This document shows, piece by piece, positions 1 to 9,147 of a stretch of 64,000 nt of DNA. Each line of letters starts with the position of its first letter. Position 1 is the first letter of the stretch. Source of the stretch: Alistipes sp. (GTDB taxonomy: Bacteria; Bacteroidota; Bacteroidia; Bacteroidales; Rikenellaceae). The stretch is taken from positions 1-64,000 of the forward strand of contig JAFQRH010000022.1 in NCBI GenBank assembly GCA_017410165.1, read 5' to 3'. The translations under genes and the position numbers were made by a program. The notes below the pieces were generated by a model. That model saw only the letters and a program-made list of their open reading frames with translations. It was not told the origin of the DNA and searched no databases.

Positions 1-65
1 GCGATGGTAATCATCAGGGATGGGGCCTCGTAAGCCACACCCTCGAAGAATAGGGATTTTTTCAT
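1..65 (-). CDS. 5' end of an unidentified protein (partial)
   Basis: Only 21 codons lie in the window. The reading begins with ATG at 65 (MKKSLFFEGVAYEAP...) and stays open to the window edge. A consensus promoter (TTTG, 19 bases, TACCTTTG) lies about 95 bases upstream on the same strand, which supports a real start. There is no hydrophobic signal peptide in the visible part. Short proteins with similar starts are common in Bacteroidales, but the family cannot be named from this much sequence. Confidence 0.45.
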   Translation of the reverse strand, partial: MKKSLFFEGVAYEAPSLMITI

Positions 66-160
66 TGTATTGGTTATTAGTTAGTTGTATCATTGTTATT
101 AGCGTGTTCGTTAGTTATAAGCATACGCGCGAGTGTGTTCGTGCGCGCACGAGTTAGCAG

Positions 161-191
161 CAAAGGTAGGTATAATTTCGTGGAAATCAAA
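161..191 (-). promoter_or_regulatory. Bacteroidota-type promoter for the partial gene at the left edge
   Basis: Read on the minus strand this is TTTG, a 19-base spacer and TACCTTTG, an exact match to the Bacteroidota -33/-7 consensus. It points to the gene that starts at 65 and implies an untranslated leader of roughly 90 bases. Confidence 0.6.
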
Positions 192-346
192 CAAAAAAGC
201 GATTAATTGCGCACTTTTTTTCGATGCACAGCTGCTCCGTTTCGAGGATGGAAAAGCATTAAAACTGGATTGCAGTATAAATTTTTACAAAACAAGATGA
301 AATATTGATGGATTGACTAAATATTTTGCACTTATTTGCGCCTTGT

Positions 347-380
347 TTTGCCGTAGTTTCAATTTAATTTATTAAATTTG
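347..380 (+). promoter_or_regulatory. Candidate promoter of the parA operon
   Basis: TTTG at 347-350 and TAAATTTG at 373-380 are separated by 22 bases, slightly longer than the usual 19-21. It lies 76 bases upstream of the parA start and is the best match in the gap. Confidence 0.45.
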
Positions 381-456
381 CCCGATTATTTGCGTGTCGT
401 TGTCGCTTCGCGTCGGGACGATGCGCGTAAAACGAAAAATGTAACGAAATTTCGAT

Positions 457-1227
457 ATGGGTAAGGTAATTGCTTTGGCAAACCAAAAGGGTGGTGTCGG
501 TAAGACGACGACGGCGATAAATCTGTCGGCGTCCATCGCGTTGCTCGGTAAAAAGGTGCTGCTCATCGATGCCGATCCGCAGGCGAACGCAACGTCGGGT
601 TTGGGCTTCGATATCAACCTCGAAGGTACGTACGAGTGCATCACGGGCGAGCGTCAGGCGTCGGATGTGATTCTGCGTAGCGACGATGTGAAGAATCTGT
701 GGGTGCTGCCGTCGAGCATCGACCTTGTGGCAGCCGAGACCGAACTGCCGGCAATGGAGGAGAGCCACTTTGTCGTAAAGAAGATTATCGACAGCGTGCG
801 CGACCGTTTCGACTACATATTTATCGACTGCTCGCCGTCGCTCGGCTTTACGACCGTCAATATCCTGACGGCTGCCGACTCGGTGTTGATTCCCGTGCAG
901 TGCGAGTATTTGGCATTGGAGGGTTTGAGCAAACTGCTCAATACCATCAAACTTGTCAAGAATGGTCTGAATCCGTCGCTCGACATCGAGGGCTTTGTGC
1001 TTACGATGTATATGCGTAACCGCTTGAACAATCAGGTGGCAGGTGAGGTGCGCGAGCACTTCGGTCCGCTGGCGTACGACACAATAATTCAGCGAAATAT
1101 CCGTTTAGGAGAGGCACCGTCACACGGCAAACCGATTATGTTGTACGACGCATCGGCAACGGGTGCGACAAACTACCTGTTGCTTGCCAAAGAGTTTTTG
1201 AAGAGAAATCGTAAAAAGAGAGGATAA
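457..1227 (+). CDS. parA: Chromosome-partitioning ATPase ParA (Soj family)
   Basis: ParA binds DNA as an ATP-dependent dimer and drives segregation of ParB-bound origin regions. The 256-residue length is typical. The deviant Walker A motif KGGVGKTT is at residues 11-18 and the DADPQ Walker A' motif at 38-42, followed by the family-typical 'FIDCSPSLG' Walker B region. The stop is 5 bases from parB, so the two are co-transcribed. It heads a compact plus-strand run of six genes. No parS site was recognised by eye in the window. Confidence 0.95.
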   Translation: MGKVIALANQKGGVGKTTTAINLSASIALLGKKVLLIDADPQANATSGLGFDINLEGTYECITGERQASDVILRSDDVKNLWVLPSSIDLVAAETELPAMEESHFVVKKIIDSVRDRFDYIFIDCSPSLGFTTVNILTAADSVLIPVQCEYLALEGLSKLLNTIKLVKNGLNPSLDIEGFVLTMYMRNRLNNQVAGEVREHFGPLAYDTIIQRNIRLGEAPSHGKPIMLYDASATGATNYLLLAKEFLKRNRKKRG

Positions 1228-1232
1228 CAGAT

Positions 1233-2102
1233 ATGAAACAGAAAGGATTAGGTCGCGGACTCGGTGCCATTTTCGGTAGCGAAGCCATTGATTTGAAGGC
1301 GAAGCCGATGTCCGAGATGACCGAAATAGCCATTGCGGATATTGTTCCAAATCCGACACAGCCACGCTCGCTCTTCGACGAGGATGCGCTCGGCGAACTT
1401 GCCGACTCGATTCGTACGTTGGGCCTGATTCAGCCGATAACGGTGCGCAAGAATGGCGACCGGTATATGATTATCAGCGGTGAGCGTCGTTGGCGTGCAG
1501 CGCAGATGGCGGGGCTCACGTCGTTGCCTGCCTATGTGCGCGAGGTGGATGACGAGAATCTGCACGCTATGGCGTTGGTTGAGAATATCCAGCGTCAGGA
1601 TTTGAATGCCATCGAGGTTGCGCTCGGTATGCAACGTCTGATTGACGAGTGCGGACTGACGCAGGAGGATTTGGCTGACAAGGTGGGCAAGAAACGCTCG
1701 ACCGTAGCCAACTATATGCGTCTGTTGCGTCTGCCTAACGAGGTGCAGCTCGCCGTTAAGGATGGCTTTATCTCGATGGGTCACGCCAAGGCAATTGCAT
1801 CGACCGACGAAGTGAAACAGCAGTTGGCTGTGCTGAAAAAGTGTTTGAAGTATAACCTTTCGGTGCGTCAGGCGGAGGACTATGTTCGCGCGCTGGCAGA
1901 GAAGAGCTCACGCAGTAAGTGTGTTGCGGTGGATGAGGAGTATCCGGAGGCATACACCCGTCTGGTTGAGCATTTGGAGCGATTCTTCTCTCAAAATATC
2001 AGCATCAAGCGTAGTAAAAACGGCGGAGGTAAGATTACCATCGAGTTCGACGGCGATGCCGATATCGAGCGTTTTGTTGAACGTTTTTCAAAAAGCAAAT
2101 AG
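1233..2102 (+). CDS. parB: Chromosome-partitioning protein ParB (CTPase/DNA-binding)
   Basis: ParB binds parS centromere sites and spreads as a CTP-dependent clamp, acting with ParA just upstream. The 289-residue protein starts with the basic 'GLGRGLGAIF' N-terminus that contacts ParA. The ParB/Sulfiredoxin fold includes the GERRWRA CTP-binding box at residues 83-89. A helix-turn-helix covers about 141-165 and a small C-terminal dimerisation domain ends the protein. It lies 5 bases after parA and 4 bases before the next gene. Confidence 0.95.
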   Translation: MKQKGLGRGLGAIFGSEAIDLKAKPMSEMTEIAIADIVPNPTQPRSLFDEDALGELADSIRTLGLIQPITVRKNGDRYMIISGERRWRAAQMAGLTSLPAYVREVDDENLHAMALVENIQRQDLNAIEVALGMQRLIDECGLTQEDLADKVGKKRSTVANYMRLLRLPNEVQLAVKDGFISMGHAKAIASTDEVKQQLAVLKKCLKYNLSVRQAEDYVRALAEKSSRSKCVAVDEEYPEAYTRLVEHLERFFSQNISIKRSKNGGGKITIEFDGDADIERFVERFSKSK

Positions 2103-2106
2103 TGGG

Positions 2107-3339
2107 ATGGAGTTGAAGCGTAGCAATATTTCGGTTGCGGTGCAGAGGTGGTTGCGATGCGTGGCGATTGCTGTTGCGATTATAGTCGCAACGGGCGTGG
2201 CGTCCGCGCAGGAGATACAGTTGCCTCGTAGCCCGTACAGCCGTCAGTTGCGTAGCCATCGACAAGTTGTGCGAAGCGGAATGCTTCAAAAACCCGATTC
2301 GGCTGCCATTGCTCGTGCCGATTCGGCGCGCGTGATGAATGTGCGCGATTCGCTGCTGCGTATGCCGACCGATTCGCTATTCTCGGTCTCCGACTCGCTT
2401 CGAATGACGTTGCCCGACTCGGTGCGTGCCGAGATATTCCCCGATTCGTTGTTCCCGAAACCGCCGACCGAGCGCGAGTTGCGTCGAGCCGAGCGTAGGG
2501 AGAATCGCAAGCCGTTCATTAGCGACTCGATGTCGTTGCGCAAGGTGAGTATGCTCTCGGCCGTGTTGCCCGGCTTCGGACAGATATACAACAAGCAGTA
2601 TTGGAAACTGCCGATTCTCTACGGAACGGTTGGCGCTTCGCTCGGAATGTGCCTCTACGAACAGAGTAAGTATAAGCCGCTCAAACAGCAGTTCGACCTG
2701 CTGACCGACCAATCGTTGTCGCGTACCGAGGAGTTGAACTCGTTGCAGCGGCAGATGATTAAGCACAACACGCTCAAACAACTCTTTATGGCTACGACAA
2801 TCGCCTCGTATCTCTACTTCATTGGCGATGCTGCGGTCTGCTACTCGACAAACGACGTCTCGTCGGTTGCTCGTGCAACAACCCTGGCGACAATCTGCCC
2901 GGGTGCGGGACAGATATATAATAAGAGTTATTGGCGTCTGCCGATTGTCATCGGTGGTTTTGCCTCGACCATCTATTGTATCGACTGGAATAGTCGCGGA
3001 TATCAGCGATTCAAAAAGGCGTATCGTCTGCGTTTCGACTACGACCAGAATCCGGATAAATATCCGAATGGCTCACCCGACGAATTTAGGGGCCGCTACG
3101 CATCGACATTCCTGAAAAACCTGCGTAACAGTTACCGCCGAAATCGAGATTTGTGTATCATCCTCACGGCCGGTCTGTACGTGTTGCAGATTATTGATGC
3201 GCACGTCGATGCCCATCTGCACGATTTCGATGTGTCGGACGATTTGAGCGTAGATGTGAAGCCGATGATTGGCGCACACTACCATCCTGCGCACGGCACG
3301 CAAACCACGGTCGGAATGAACGTGAATGTAAACTTCTAA
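2107..3339 (+). CDS. DUF5683 membrane protein of the parAB operon
   Basis: The protein has 410 residues from the ATG at 2107. I chose this start because it follows parB by 4 bases and opens with a basic stretch and a hydrophobic signal segment (residues about 14-35). A disordered Ser/Asp/Arg-rich linker follows. Two related blocks built around 'LPG(F)GQIYNKQYWKLPI' and 'CPGAGQIYNKSYWRLPI' are the hallmark of DUF5683. Several short hydrophobic segments suggest an inner-membrane protein. In Bacteroidota this family commonly sits between parB and a lytic transglycosylase, as here. Its biochemical role is unknown; context suggests a link between segregation and the envelope. Confidence 0.85.
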   Translation: MELKRSNISVAVQRWLRCVAIAVAIIVATGVASAQEIQLPRSPYSRQLRSHRQVVRSGMLQKPDSAAIARADSARVMNVRDSLLRMPTDSLFSVSDSLRMTLPDSVRAEIFPDSLFPKPPTERELRRAERRENRKPFISDSMSLRKVSMLSAVLPGFGQIYNKQYWKLPILYGTVGASLGMCLYEQSKYKPLKQQFDLLTDQSLSRTEELNSLQRQMIKHNTLKQLFMATTIASYLYFIGDAAVCYSTNDVSSVARATTLATICPGAGQIYNKSYWRLPIVIGGFASTIYCIDWNSRGYQRFKKAYRLRFDYDQNPDKYPNGSPDEFRGRYASTFLKNLRNSYRRNRDLCIILTAGLYVLQIIDAHVDAHLHDFDVSDDLSVDVKPMIGAHYHPAHGTQTTVGMNVNVNF

Positions 3340-3347
3340 ACCAAGTT

Positions 3348-4718
3348 ATGATTAAACTCTCGAAAACGCTTATGCTGCTCGCTTTGTTGTCGGTTGTGAC
3401 GACAAGTGCGCAGGCGGCTAAACGTACTACCAGAACCAAAGTTGTCGCTCCAACCATTGTCACACCGCTCTACGATACGGTACGCGTGGTCATATATGAT
3501 ACGATTCGTGTCGAGCCGAAGGCGGCTCCGCGCATCGACACCTTGCGTACGACACATACCCCTGCCGAGATAGATTCGCTTGCAGATGTGTGGCAGACGA
3601 TGATGGCGGCACAGGGCGAGCGTCACTTCTTTGGCGACTTTTCCGCTCCGACGACGGGTGAGGAGGCGATGGCTGTCGATTCGCTCTATCGCAAACGCTT
3701 GCAGGATATGGTATCGCCCGTACACCTGCCATATAACTATATCGTTCGTAAGTATATCGACCAATATCTCGGTGGGCGTTGGAGTCCGCTCTCGCGCGTA
3801 CTGTCGCTGTCGAAATACTACTTTCCGATTATCGAGCAGGAGTTGATTGCGGCGGGCCTGCCGATTGAGTTGCGCTTCCTGCCGATTATCGAGTCCAACC
3901 TCTCGGCGTTGGCCACTTCGCGTGCCGGAGCCGTCGGTCTGTGGCAGTTTATACCATCGACGGGCAAGAATTTGGGCTTGGAGATAAATTCGCTCGTCGA
4001 TGAGCGTTGCGATGTGATGCTCTCGACACGTGCTGCGTGCCGATTCTTGCGCGACCTGTATAACATATACGACGATTGGACACTTGCGTTGGCGGCGTAT
4101 AACTGTGGTCCGGGTAACGTCAGCAAAGCGATAGCGCGTGCCGGTGCCGACTGTAAGACGTTTTGGGATATATACGACTACCTCCCGTCGGAGACTCGTG
4201 GCTACGTTCCGAAGTTTATCGCGGCGGCATATGCTTATACGTACCACAATCTGCACAATGTAACGCCGGAGCCGACGCCGGAGTGTATCGCTACCGATAC
4301 GGTGACAATTAACCGCACGATGCATTTGGGACAGGTTGCTTCGACGCTGAATATTCCGATAGAGACTCTTCGCCACCTGAATCCGCAGTACAAGATAGAT
4401 ATCGTGCCGGCTGCGCGCAAACCTTATGCGTTGCGTCTGCCGACGAGATACTTGTCGGAGTTTATCGAGCAGCAGGATTCGATATATGCGAAGGATTCGA
4501 CTTACCTCAAAGAGTATATGAACCCCGCTAACCTCGAAAAGAAACGTGCCGAGGGTGTGGGCTATACATACACCGTTCGCAGTGGCGATAATCTGGGTCT
4601 GATTGCCAAACGCAACCGCACGACGGTCAAGGCAATTATGCAGTGGAATCGTCTTCGCTCGACGGTTATCCGTCCGGGTCAGAAATTGAGAATCAACAAA
4701 CCAAAACCGAGAGCATAG
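3348..4718 (+). CDS. Membrane-bound lytic murein transglycosylase with LysM domain (MltD-like)
   Basis: It should cleave peptidoglycan glycan strands with formation of 1,6-anhydromuramyl ends. The 456-residue protein starts with a signal peptide (residues 1-23). An SLT domain contains the catalytic Glu182 in 'IIESNLS', followed by 'AGAVGLWQFIPSTG' and 'AYNCGPGNV'. A C-terminal LysM repeat (about 409-454, 'YTVRSGDNLGLIAKRNR') provides peptidoglycan binding. Only one LysM is obvious. It is 8 bases after the DUF5683 gene, and mnmE starts 1 base after its stop. Confidence 0.92.
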   Translation: MIKLSKTLMLLALLSVVTTSAQAAKRTTRTKVVAPTIVTPLYDTVRVVIYDTIRVEPKAAPRIDTLRTTHTPAEIDSLADVWQTMMAAQGERHFFGDFSAPTTGEEAMAVDSLYRKRLQDMVSPVHLPYNYIVRKYIDQYLGGRWSPLSRVLSLSKYYFPIIEQELIAAGLPIELRFLPIIESNLSALATSRAGAVGLWQFIPSTGKNLGLEINSLVDERCDVMLSTRAACRFLRDLYNIYDDWTLALAAYNCGPGNVSKAIARAGADCKTFWDIYDYLPSETRGYVPKFIAAAYAYTYHNLHNVTPEPTPECIATDTVTINRTMHLGQVASTLNIPIETLRHLNPQYKIDIVPAARKPYALRLPTRYLSEFIEQQDSIYAKDSTYLKEYMNPANLEKKRAEGVGYTYTVRSGDNLGLIAKRNRTTVKAIMQWNRLRSTVIRPGQKLRINKPKPRA

Positions 4719-4719
4719 C

Positions 4720-6048
4720 GTGTTTGAGAGAGGAGTCATAGTAGCCCCGGCAACGGCATCGGGAGGAGCCATCGCCATCGTTCGTGCGAGTGGCGAGGGG
4801 GTGATTGAGTGTTGCGACAAGATTTTCCGAGGTCGCAAGCCGCTCGCGGCGGTCGGCTCGCACACGATTCACTACGGCGAGATTGTCGATGGCGACCGCG
4901 TGGTGGATGATGTGTTGGTGTCGGTCTTTCGCGCTCCGCACTCCTATACGGGCGAGGATGCCGTTGAGATTTCGGCACACGGCTCGGCGTATATCGTCTC
5001 GGAGATTATTCGCTTGTTCTGCTCGTCGGGCGCACGTTTGGCGGCTGCCGGCGAGTTTTCGGCGCGCGCTTTGGCTGCCGGACGTATGGATTTGTCACAA
5101 GCGGAGGCGGTTGCCGATTTGATTGCTGCCGACTCGCGCGCTTCACACGCGCTCGCTGCGACGCAGATGCGAGGCGGCTATTCGCACCTGCTTGACACGC
5201 TGCGCGAACAACTTGTGAATATTACGGCCCTGCTCGAATTGGAACTCGATTTTTCGGAGGAGGATGTCGAGTTTGCCGACCGCCGAGAGTTGCGCGCGAT
5301 GCTCGACGAGACCGACGAGGTTATTGTGCGACTGATGGAGTCGTTCCGCGTGGGCAATGCCATTCGCGAGGGTGTAAATGTTGCGATTGTTGGTGCGCCG
5401 AACGTCGGTAAGAGTACGCTGCTCAACCGCTTGGTAGGTGACGACCGTGCTATGGTGTCGAACATTGCCGGCACGACACGCGATACGATTGAGGAGTGCG
5501 TGACCATCGACGATGTGCGTTTCCGCTTTGTCGATACGGCGGGTCTGCACTCGACCGACGATCTGCTCGAACGTATGGGTATCGAGCGTACCGAGCAGGC
5601 GATACGTCGCGCTCAAATCGTGCTTTGGCTGACCGAGCCGACCGATGTCGAGCCGACCGCACCTGCCGTTTCGGAGTCGCAGACGCTGATTCGCGTCGTG
5701 AATAAGATGGATACGACTACGAGCCGCGATGTTGAGGATGCGCTCTATATATCGGCGCGTGATAATGAGGGTCTCGATGCGTTGCGCGATGCGTTGCGTC
5801 GTACGGTTAGCACCGAGTCACTCTATCGTGGCGATGTGATTGTCTCGAATCTGCGCCATTTCGAGGCACTTTCGCGCGCTCACAATGATATTGCTGCGGC
5901 GGTTGAGTGTTTGGAGTCGGGCTCTTCGGAGGAGTTGCTATCGGAGGATGTGCGCGGTGCAATTTCGGCACTTGCCGAGATTACGGGTAGCATAACGAAT
6001 GAACATATATTGCAGACTATTTTCTCGCGGTTTTGCATCGGTAAATAG
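4720..6048 (+). CDS. mnmE: tRNA-modifying GTPase MnmE
   Basis: MnmE works with MnmG to add carboxymethylaminomethyl groups to U34 of certain tRNAs, using GTP hydrolysis and methylene-THF. The start is GTG at 4720, one base after the preceding stop. The N-terminal folate-binding domain is complete ('APATASGGAIAIVRASG'). The G domain shows GAPNVGKS (225-232), TT (252-253), DTAG (272-275) and NKMD (328-331). The C-terminus ends in FCIGK, whose Cys is required for modification. At 442 residues it is full length. Confidence 0.96.
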   Translation: MFERGVIVAPATASGGAIAIVRASGEGVIECCDKIFRGRKPLAAVGSHTIHYGEIVDGDRVVDDVLVSVFRAPHSYTGEDAVEISAHGSAYIVSEIIRLFCSSGARLAAAGEFSARALAAGRMDLSQAEAVADLIAADSRASHALAATQMRGGYSHLLDTLREQLVNITALLELELDFSEEDVEFADRRELRAMLDETDEVIVRLMESFRVGNAIREGVNVAIVGAPNVGKSTLLNRLVGDDRAMVSNIAGTTRDTIEECVTIDDVRFRFVDTAGLHSTDDLLERMGIERTEQAIRRAQIVLWLTEPTDVEPTAPAVSESQTLIRVVNKMDTTTSRDVEDALYISARDNEGLDALRDALRRTVSTESLYRGDVIVSNLRHFEALSRAHNDIAAAVECLESGSSEELLSEDVRGAISALAEITGSITNEHILQTIFSRFCIGK

Positions 6049-6077
6049 TTGATATATAATAAATTGCTGTGCGGATA

Positions 6078-6863
6078 ATGAAAATTGCCCTTGTTCAGAC
6101 AGACATTGCGTGGTGCGACGAGCGCGAAAATATCGCTCGCGTTGCGGCTGCCATCTGCTCTGCACCATCGGCCGACGTGTACGTGTTGCCGGAGATGTGG
6201 AGTACGGGCTTTGTTATCGAGGCACAGACGGTGGCTCGTACGGAGGCGGAGAGTGAGCCGCTCGCGTGGATGTGTCGCACGGCTGCGGAGCGCGATTGTG
6301 CGCTTGCGGGGTCGTTGGTGATTCGAGAGAGCGACCGATACTATAACCGCCACTATTTTGTTGCGCCGGAGGGCATCGTTGCGCGATACGACAAGCGTCA
6401 CTTGTTCCGCCCGGGTGGCGAGACAAAACGATTTACGGCGGGCAGCGATAGGGTAGTCGCCTCGTGGCGCGGTGTGCGTTTTCTGCTGCAAACGTGCTAC
6501 GATATGCGCTTTCCGTGCTTCTCGCGTAACCGACTGACGGAGAGTGGAGAGCCGGAGTACGACGTTGCGATATATGTCGCATCGTGGCCGACAGCGCGAA
6601 TGAAGGCGTGGCATACGCTCGCGGCGGCACGCGCAATCGAGAATCAGTGCTTTGTCGTTGCGGTCAATCGTACGGGGCGTGATGCCTACTGCGACTATTC
6701 GGGCGGCAGTGTATGTGTGGATGCAATGGGCGAGGTGTTGGCGGCGGCAACGGAGTCCCCTTCGGTGGTTACAGTCGAGGTGGATATGGCAACACTTGGC
6801 GAGTTGCGCAAGCGTTTTCCGACCCTGCGCGATGGTGACGAGGTTTTGTTGCACACAAAATAA
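6078..6863 (+). CDS. Nitrilase-superfamily omega-amidase (YafV-like)
   Basis: The family hydrolyses alpha-ketoglutaramate and alpha-ketosuccinamate, a metabolite-repair step after glutamine or asparagine transamination. The catalytic triad is visible as Glu39 ('LPEMWSTGF'), Lys106 ('RYDKRHLF') and Cys140 ('LLQTCYDMRFP'). 'PEM(F/W)STGF' is characteristic of the omega-amidase branch. I prefer the ATG at 6078 (261 residues) over the in-frame GTG at 6069 because 'MKIALVQTD' matches the usual family start. It ends the parAB gene run, 29 bases after mnmE. Confidence 0.9.
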   Translation: MKIALVQTDIAWCDERENIARVAAAICSAPSADVYVLPEMWSTGFVIEAQTVARTEAESEPLAWMCRTAAERDCALAGSLVIRESDRYYNRHYFVAPEGIVARYDKRHLFRPGGETKRFTAGSDRVVASWRGVRFLLQTCYDMRFPCFSRNRLTESGEPEYDVAIYVASWPTARMKAWHTLAAARAIENQCFVVAVNRTGRDAYCDYSGGSVCVDAMGEVLAAATESPSVVTVEVDMATLGELRKRFPTLRDGDEVLLHTK

Positions 6864-6876
6864 ATTATTACATTTG
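6845..6876 (+). promoter_or_regulatory. Promoter of the dipeptidyl peptidase III gene
   Basis: TTTG (6845-6848), 20 bases and TACATTTG (6869-6876) match the -33/-7 consensus. The -33 box overlaps the end of the omega-amidase gene, and the next gene starts about 50 bases downstream. Confidence 0.55.
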
Positions 6877-6926
6877 CCACAGACAAAGAGTTGTATATTT
6901 ATTGCAAACTTAAATATTTATAAAGA

Positions 6927-8924
6927 ATGAAAAAAGTAATTTTAACCTCTATGGGATTTCTTGCAATGGCTCTGACGGGCTGTTCGGAGCAGCCAAAGGA
7001 GGCGGCGTGGGTTGTCGATCGTTTCGACGATGCGAAGGTGATTCGTTACGAAGTGCCGGAGTTTGAGAACCTGCCGCTCAACGAAAAGTTGTTGGTCTAT
7101 TATTTGGCCGAGTCGGCAAAGTGTGGTCGTGATATTCTCTTCGACCAGAATTTCAAGTACAACCTCACGATTCGTCGTGCATTGGAGCAGATTTACACTT
7201 CGTATGCGGGCGACAAGAGCGCAGCCGATTTTGTTGCGATGGAGAAGTATTTGAAGAAGGTGTGGTTTGCCAACGGTATCCACCACCACTACTCGAACGA
7301 TAAGTTCACGCCGGAGTTCTCGCGTGAGTGGTTTGCCGAGCAGTTGGTGGCTCTTAATGTCGAGTCGCCGATTTCGCACGAGGAGTTGTGCGAGGTAATC
7401 TTCAACCCTTCGCTCTACGCATCGCGTTTGAACCAGAGTGCCGGTGTCGATATTATTCAGGCGTCGGCCGGCAACTACTACGAAGGCGTTACACAGGCCG
7501 AGGTTGAGGCGTTCTATAACAAGATGATTGACAAGAACGACCCGTGTCCGATTTCGTACGGTCTCAACTCGAAACTCGTCAAGGAGGATGGTAAAATCTT
7601 CGAGAAGACCTACAAGATTGGCGGTATGTACTCCGCAGCATTGGAGCAGGTTGTATATTGGCTCGAAAAGGCGGAGAGCGTGGCAGAGGAGCCGCTCAAA
7701 ACCACTATTGGTCTGCTTATCAAGTACTATCGCAGTGGCGATTTGCGCGACTTCGATGCGTTCAACATCTCGTGGGTGAAGGATACGCAGTCGAATGTCG
7801 ATTTCGTGAACGGCTTTACCGAGACCTATGGCGATCCGCTGGGAATGAAGGCATCGTGGGAGTCGGTCGTAAACTTCAAGGACCACGCAGCGTGCGAGCG
7901 TACACGCATTATCTCGGAGAATGCACAGTGGTTCGAGGACCACTCGCCAATCAATCCTGCATATCGTAAGCCGGAGGTGAAGGGTGTATCGGCAAAGGTT
8001 ATCACCGTAGCGATGCTTGGTGGCGACTGCTATCCGACAACGCCAATCGGTATCAACCTTCCTAATGCCGACTGGATTCGCAAGGAGCACGGCTCGAAGT
8101 CGGTAACCATCGACAATATTACCTACGCATACAAGAAGGCGGCACAGGGCAACGGCTTTGCAGAGGAGTTCGTTTTGCGCGATGAGGACCGCGAGCGTAT
8201 GAAGGAGTATGGCAAACTTTCGGACGATCTTCACACCGACCTTCACGAGTGTCTGGGTCACGGTTCGGGTCAATTGGCTCCGGGTACTACGGGTAACGAG
8301 CTCGGCTCTTATTCGTCGGCTTTGGAGGAGACGCGTGCCGATTTGTTTGCTCTCTACTACCTCGGCGACGAGAAGATGATTGAGATTGGTCTGATTCCTT
8401 CGCTCGACGTGGCAAAAGCACAGTACGCATCGTATATTATGAATGGTATGATGACGCAGTTCTCGCGTATCGAGTTGGGCAAGAATGTCGAGCAGGCACA
8501 TATGCGTAACCGCAAACTCATCTCGGAGTGGGCATACGACCTCGGCCGCGAGGAGAATGTTATCGAGTGGGTTGAGAAGGACGGCAAGCGTTATATCGTA
8601 GTGAATGACTTTGATAAGTTGCGTGCTATCTTCGGCGTACAGCTCCACGAGATTCAGCGTATCAAGAGCGAAGGCGACTTTGAGGCGGGTAAGGCACTCA
8701 TCGAGAAGTTTGCCGTTAAGATTGAGCCGGAGCTCCACAAGGAGGTACTCGAACGCTACAAGGCACTCAATATTGAGCCGTACGGTGGCTTCGTTAATCC
8801 GGAGTATCGCCTCGTTGAGAAGGATGGCGAGATTGTAGATGTTGAGGTATCGTACCCTGCAAACTACATCGAGCAGCACCTGCTCTACTCGAAGAACTAC
8901 TCGTTCCTGCCGTCGTTGAACTAA
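6927..8924 (+). CDS. Dipeptidyl peptidase III, zinc metallopeptidase (family M49), lipoprotein
   Basis: DPP III removes dipeptides from the N-terminus of short peptides. The zinc site is HECLGH at residues 440-445 with the third ligand in EETRAD at 467-472. HECLGH in place of the more common HELLGH is the version known from Bacteroides thetaiotaomicron DPP III. The N-terminus (MKKVILTSMGFLAMALTGC) is a lipoprotein signal with lipobox LTGC, so the enzyme is probably periplasmic and lipid-anchored. Its 665 residues are close to the bacterial M49 length. It has its own promoter and is followed by a hairpin element and a strong terminator. Confidence 0.93.
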   Translation: MKKVILTSMGFLAMALTGCSEQPKEAAWVVDRFDDAKVIRYEVPEFENLPLNEKLLVYYLAESAKCGRDILFDQNFKYNLTIRRALEQIYTSYAGDKSAADFVAMEKYLKKVWFANGIHHHYSNDKFTPEFSREWFAEQLVALNVESPISHEELCEVIFNPSLYASRLNQSAGVDIIQASAGNYYEGVTQAEVEAFYNKMIDKNDPCPISYGLNSKLVKEDGKIFEKTYKIGGMYSAALEQVVYWLEKAESVAEEPLKTTIGLLIKYYRSGDLRDFDAFNISWVKDTQSNVDFVNGFTETYGDPLGMKASWESVVNFKDHAACERTRIISENAQWFEDHSPINPAYRKPEVKGVSAKVITVAMLGGDCYPTTPIGINLPNADWIRKEHGSKSVTIDNITYAYKKAAQGNGFAEEFVLRDEDRERMKEYGKLSDDLHTDLHECLGHGSGQLAPGTTGNELGSYSSALEETRADLFALYYLGDEKMIEIGLIPSLDVAKAQYASYIMNGMMTQFSRIELGKNVEQAHMRNRKLISEWAYDLGREENVIEWVEKDGKRYIVVNDFDKLRAIFGVQLHEIQRIKSEGDFEAGKALIEKFAVKIEPELHKEVLERYKALNIEPYGGFVNPEYRLVEKDGEIVDVEVSYPANYIEQHLLYSKNYSFLPSLN

Positions 8925-8956
8925 TGTCGGGGTGGGCGGACACTGACGTCAAAAAC

Positions 8957-9080
8957 AGAAGCCGTCTAACAAGGTGATTTCTGCGTTACGCTTGCCCTCA
9001 AAAGCTCATTTACGCCGAGTAAACTGCGCTTTTTCGGGCTACGCAGGCCTTGAAATCCCTCTTGTTTACAACTTCTAACA
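8957..9080. repeat. Hairpin-forming intergenic repeat, copy 1
   Basis: A 124-base element that recurs almost unchanged at 35190-35315. Its ends form an imperfect inverted repeat (GAAGCCGTCTAACAAG against GAAGTTGTAAACAAG in reverse complement). A second pair of arms (GTGATTTC...TGCGTTACGC against GGGATTTC...TGCGTAGC) lies inside. The centre is a perfect stem-loop, TTTAC-GCCGA-GTAAA at 9009-9023, preceded by CTCA and followed by CTGCG. It has no coding capacity. It abuts the terminator at 9081. Confidence 0.75.
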
Positions 9081-9122
9081 AAAGCAGGGCGGTCACTCGA
9101 AAAGGAGTGACCGCCCTGCTTT
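9081..9122. terminator. Strong bidirectional terminator
   Basis: An 18-bp perfect stem (9081-9098 with 9105-9122) and a GAAAAG loop have A-rich and T-rich flanks on either side. It can serve both the dipeptidyl peptidase gene (plus) and the lipoprotein gene (minus), whose 3' ends converge here. Confidence 0.85.
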
Positions 9123-9147
9123 TGTTTGCTACGATTGCGCGATGCGT

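Larger units (their letters stand above)
66..456. other. Divergent intergenic region with two promoters
   Basis: This 391-base non-coding stretch separates the partial minus-strand gene from parA. It holds a minus-strand promoter at 161-191, an alternating GC-rich patch at about 124-153 and an AT-rich second half with a plus-strand promoter candidate at 347-380. I see no RNA gene or convincing small ORF in it. Confidence 0.5.
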
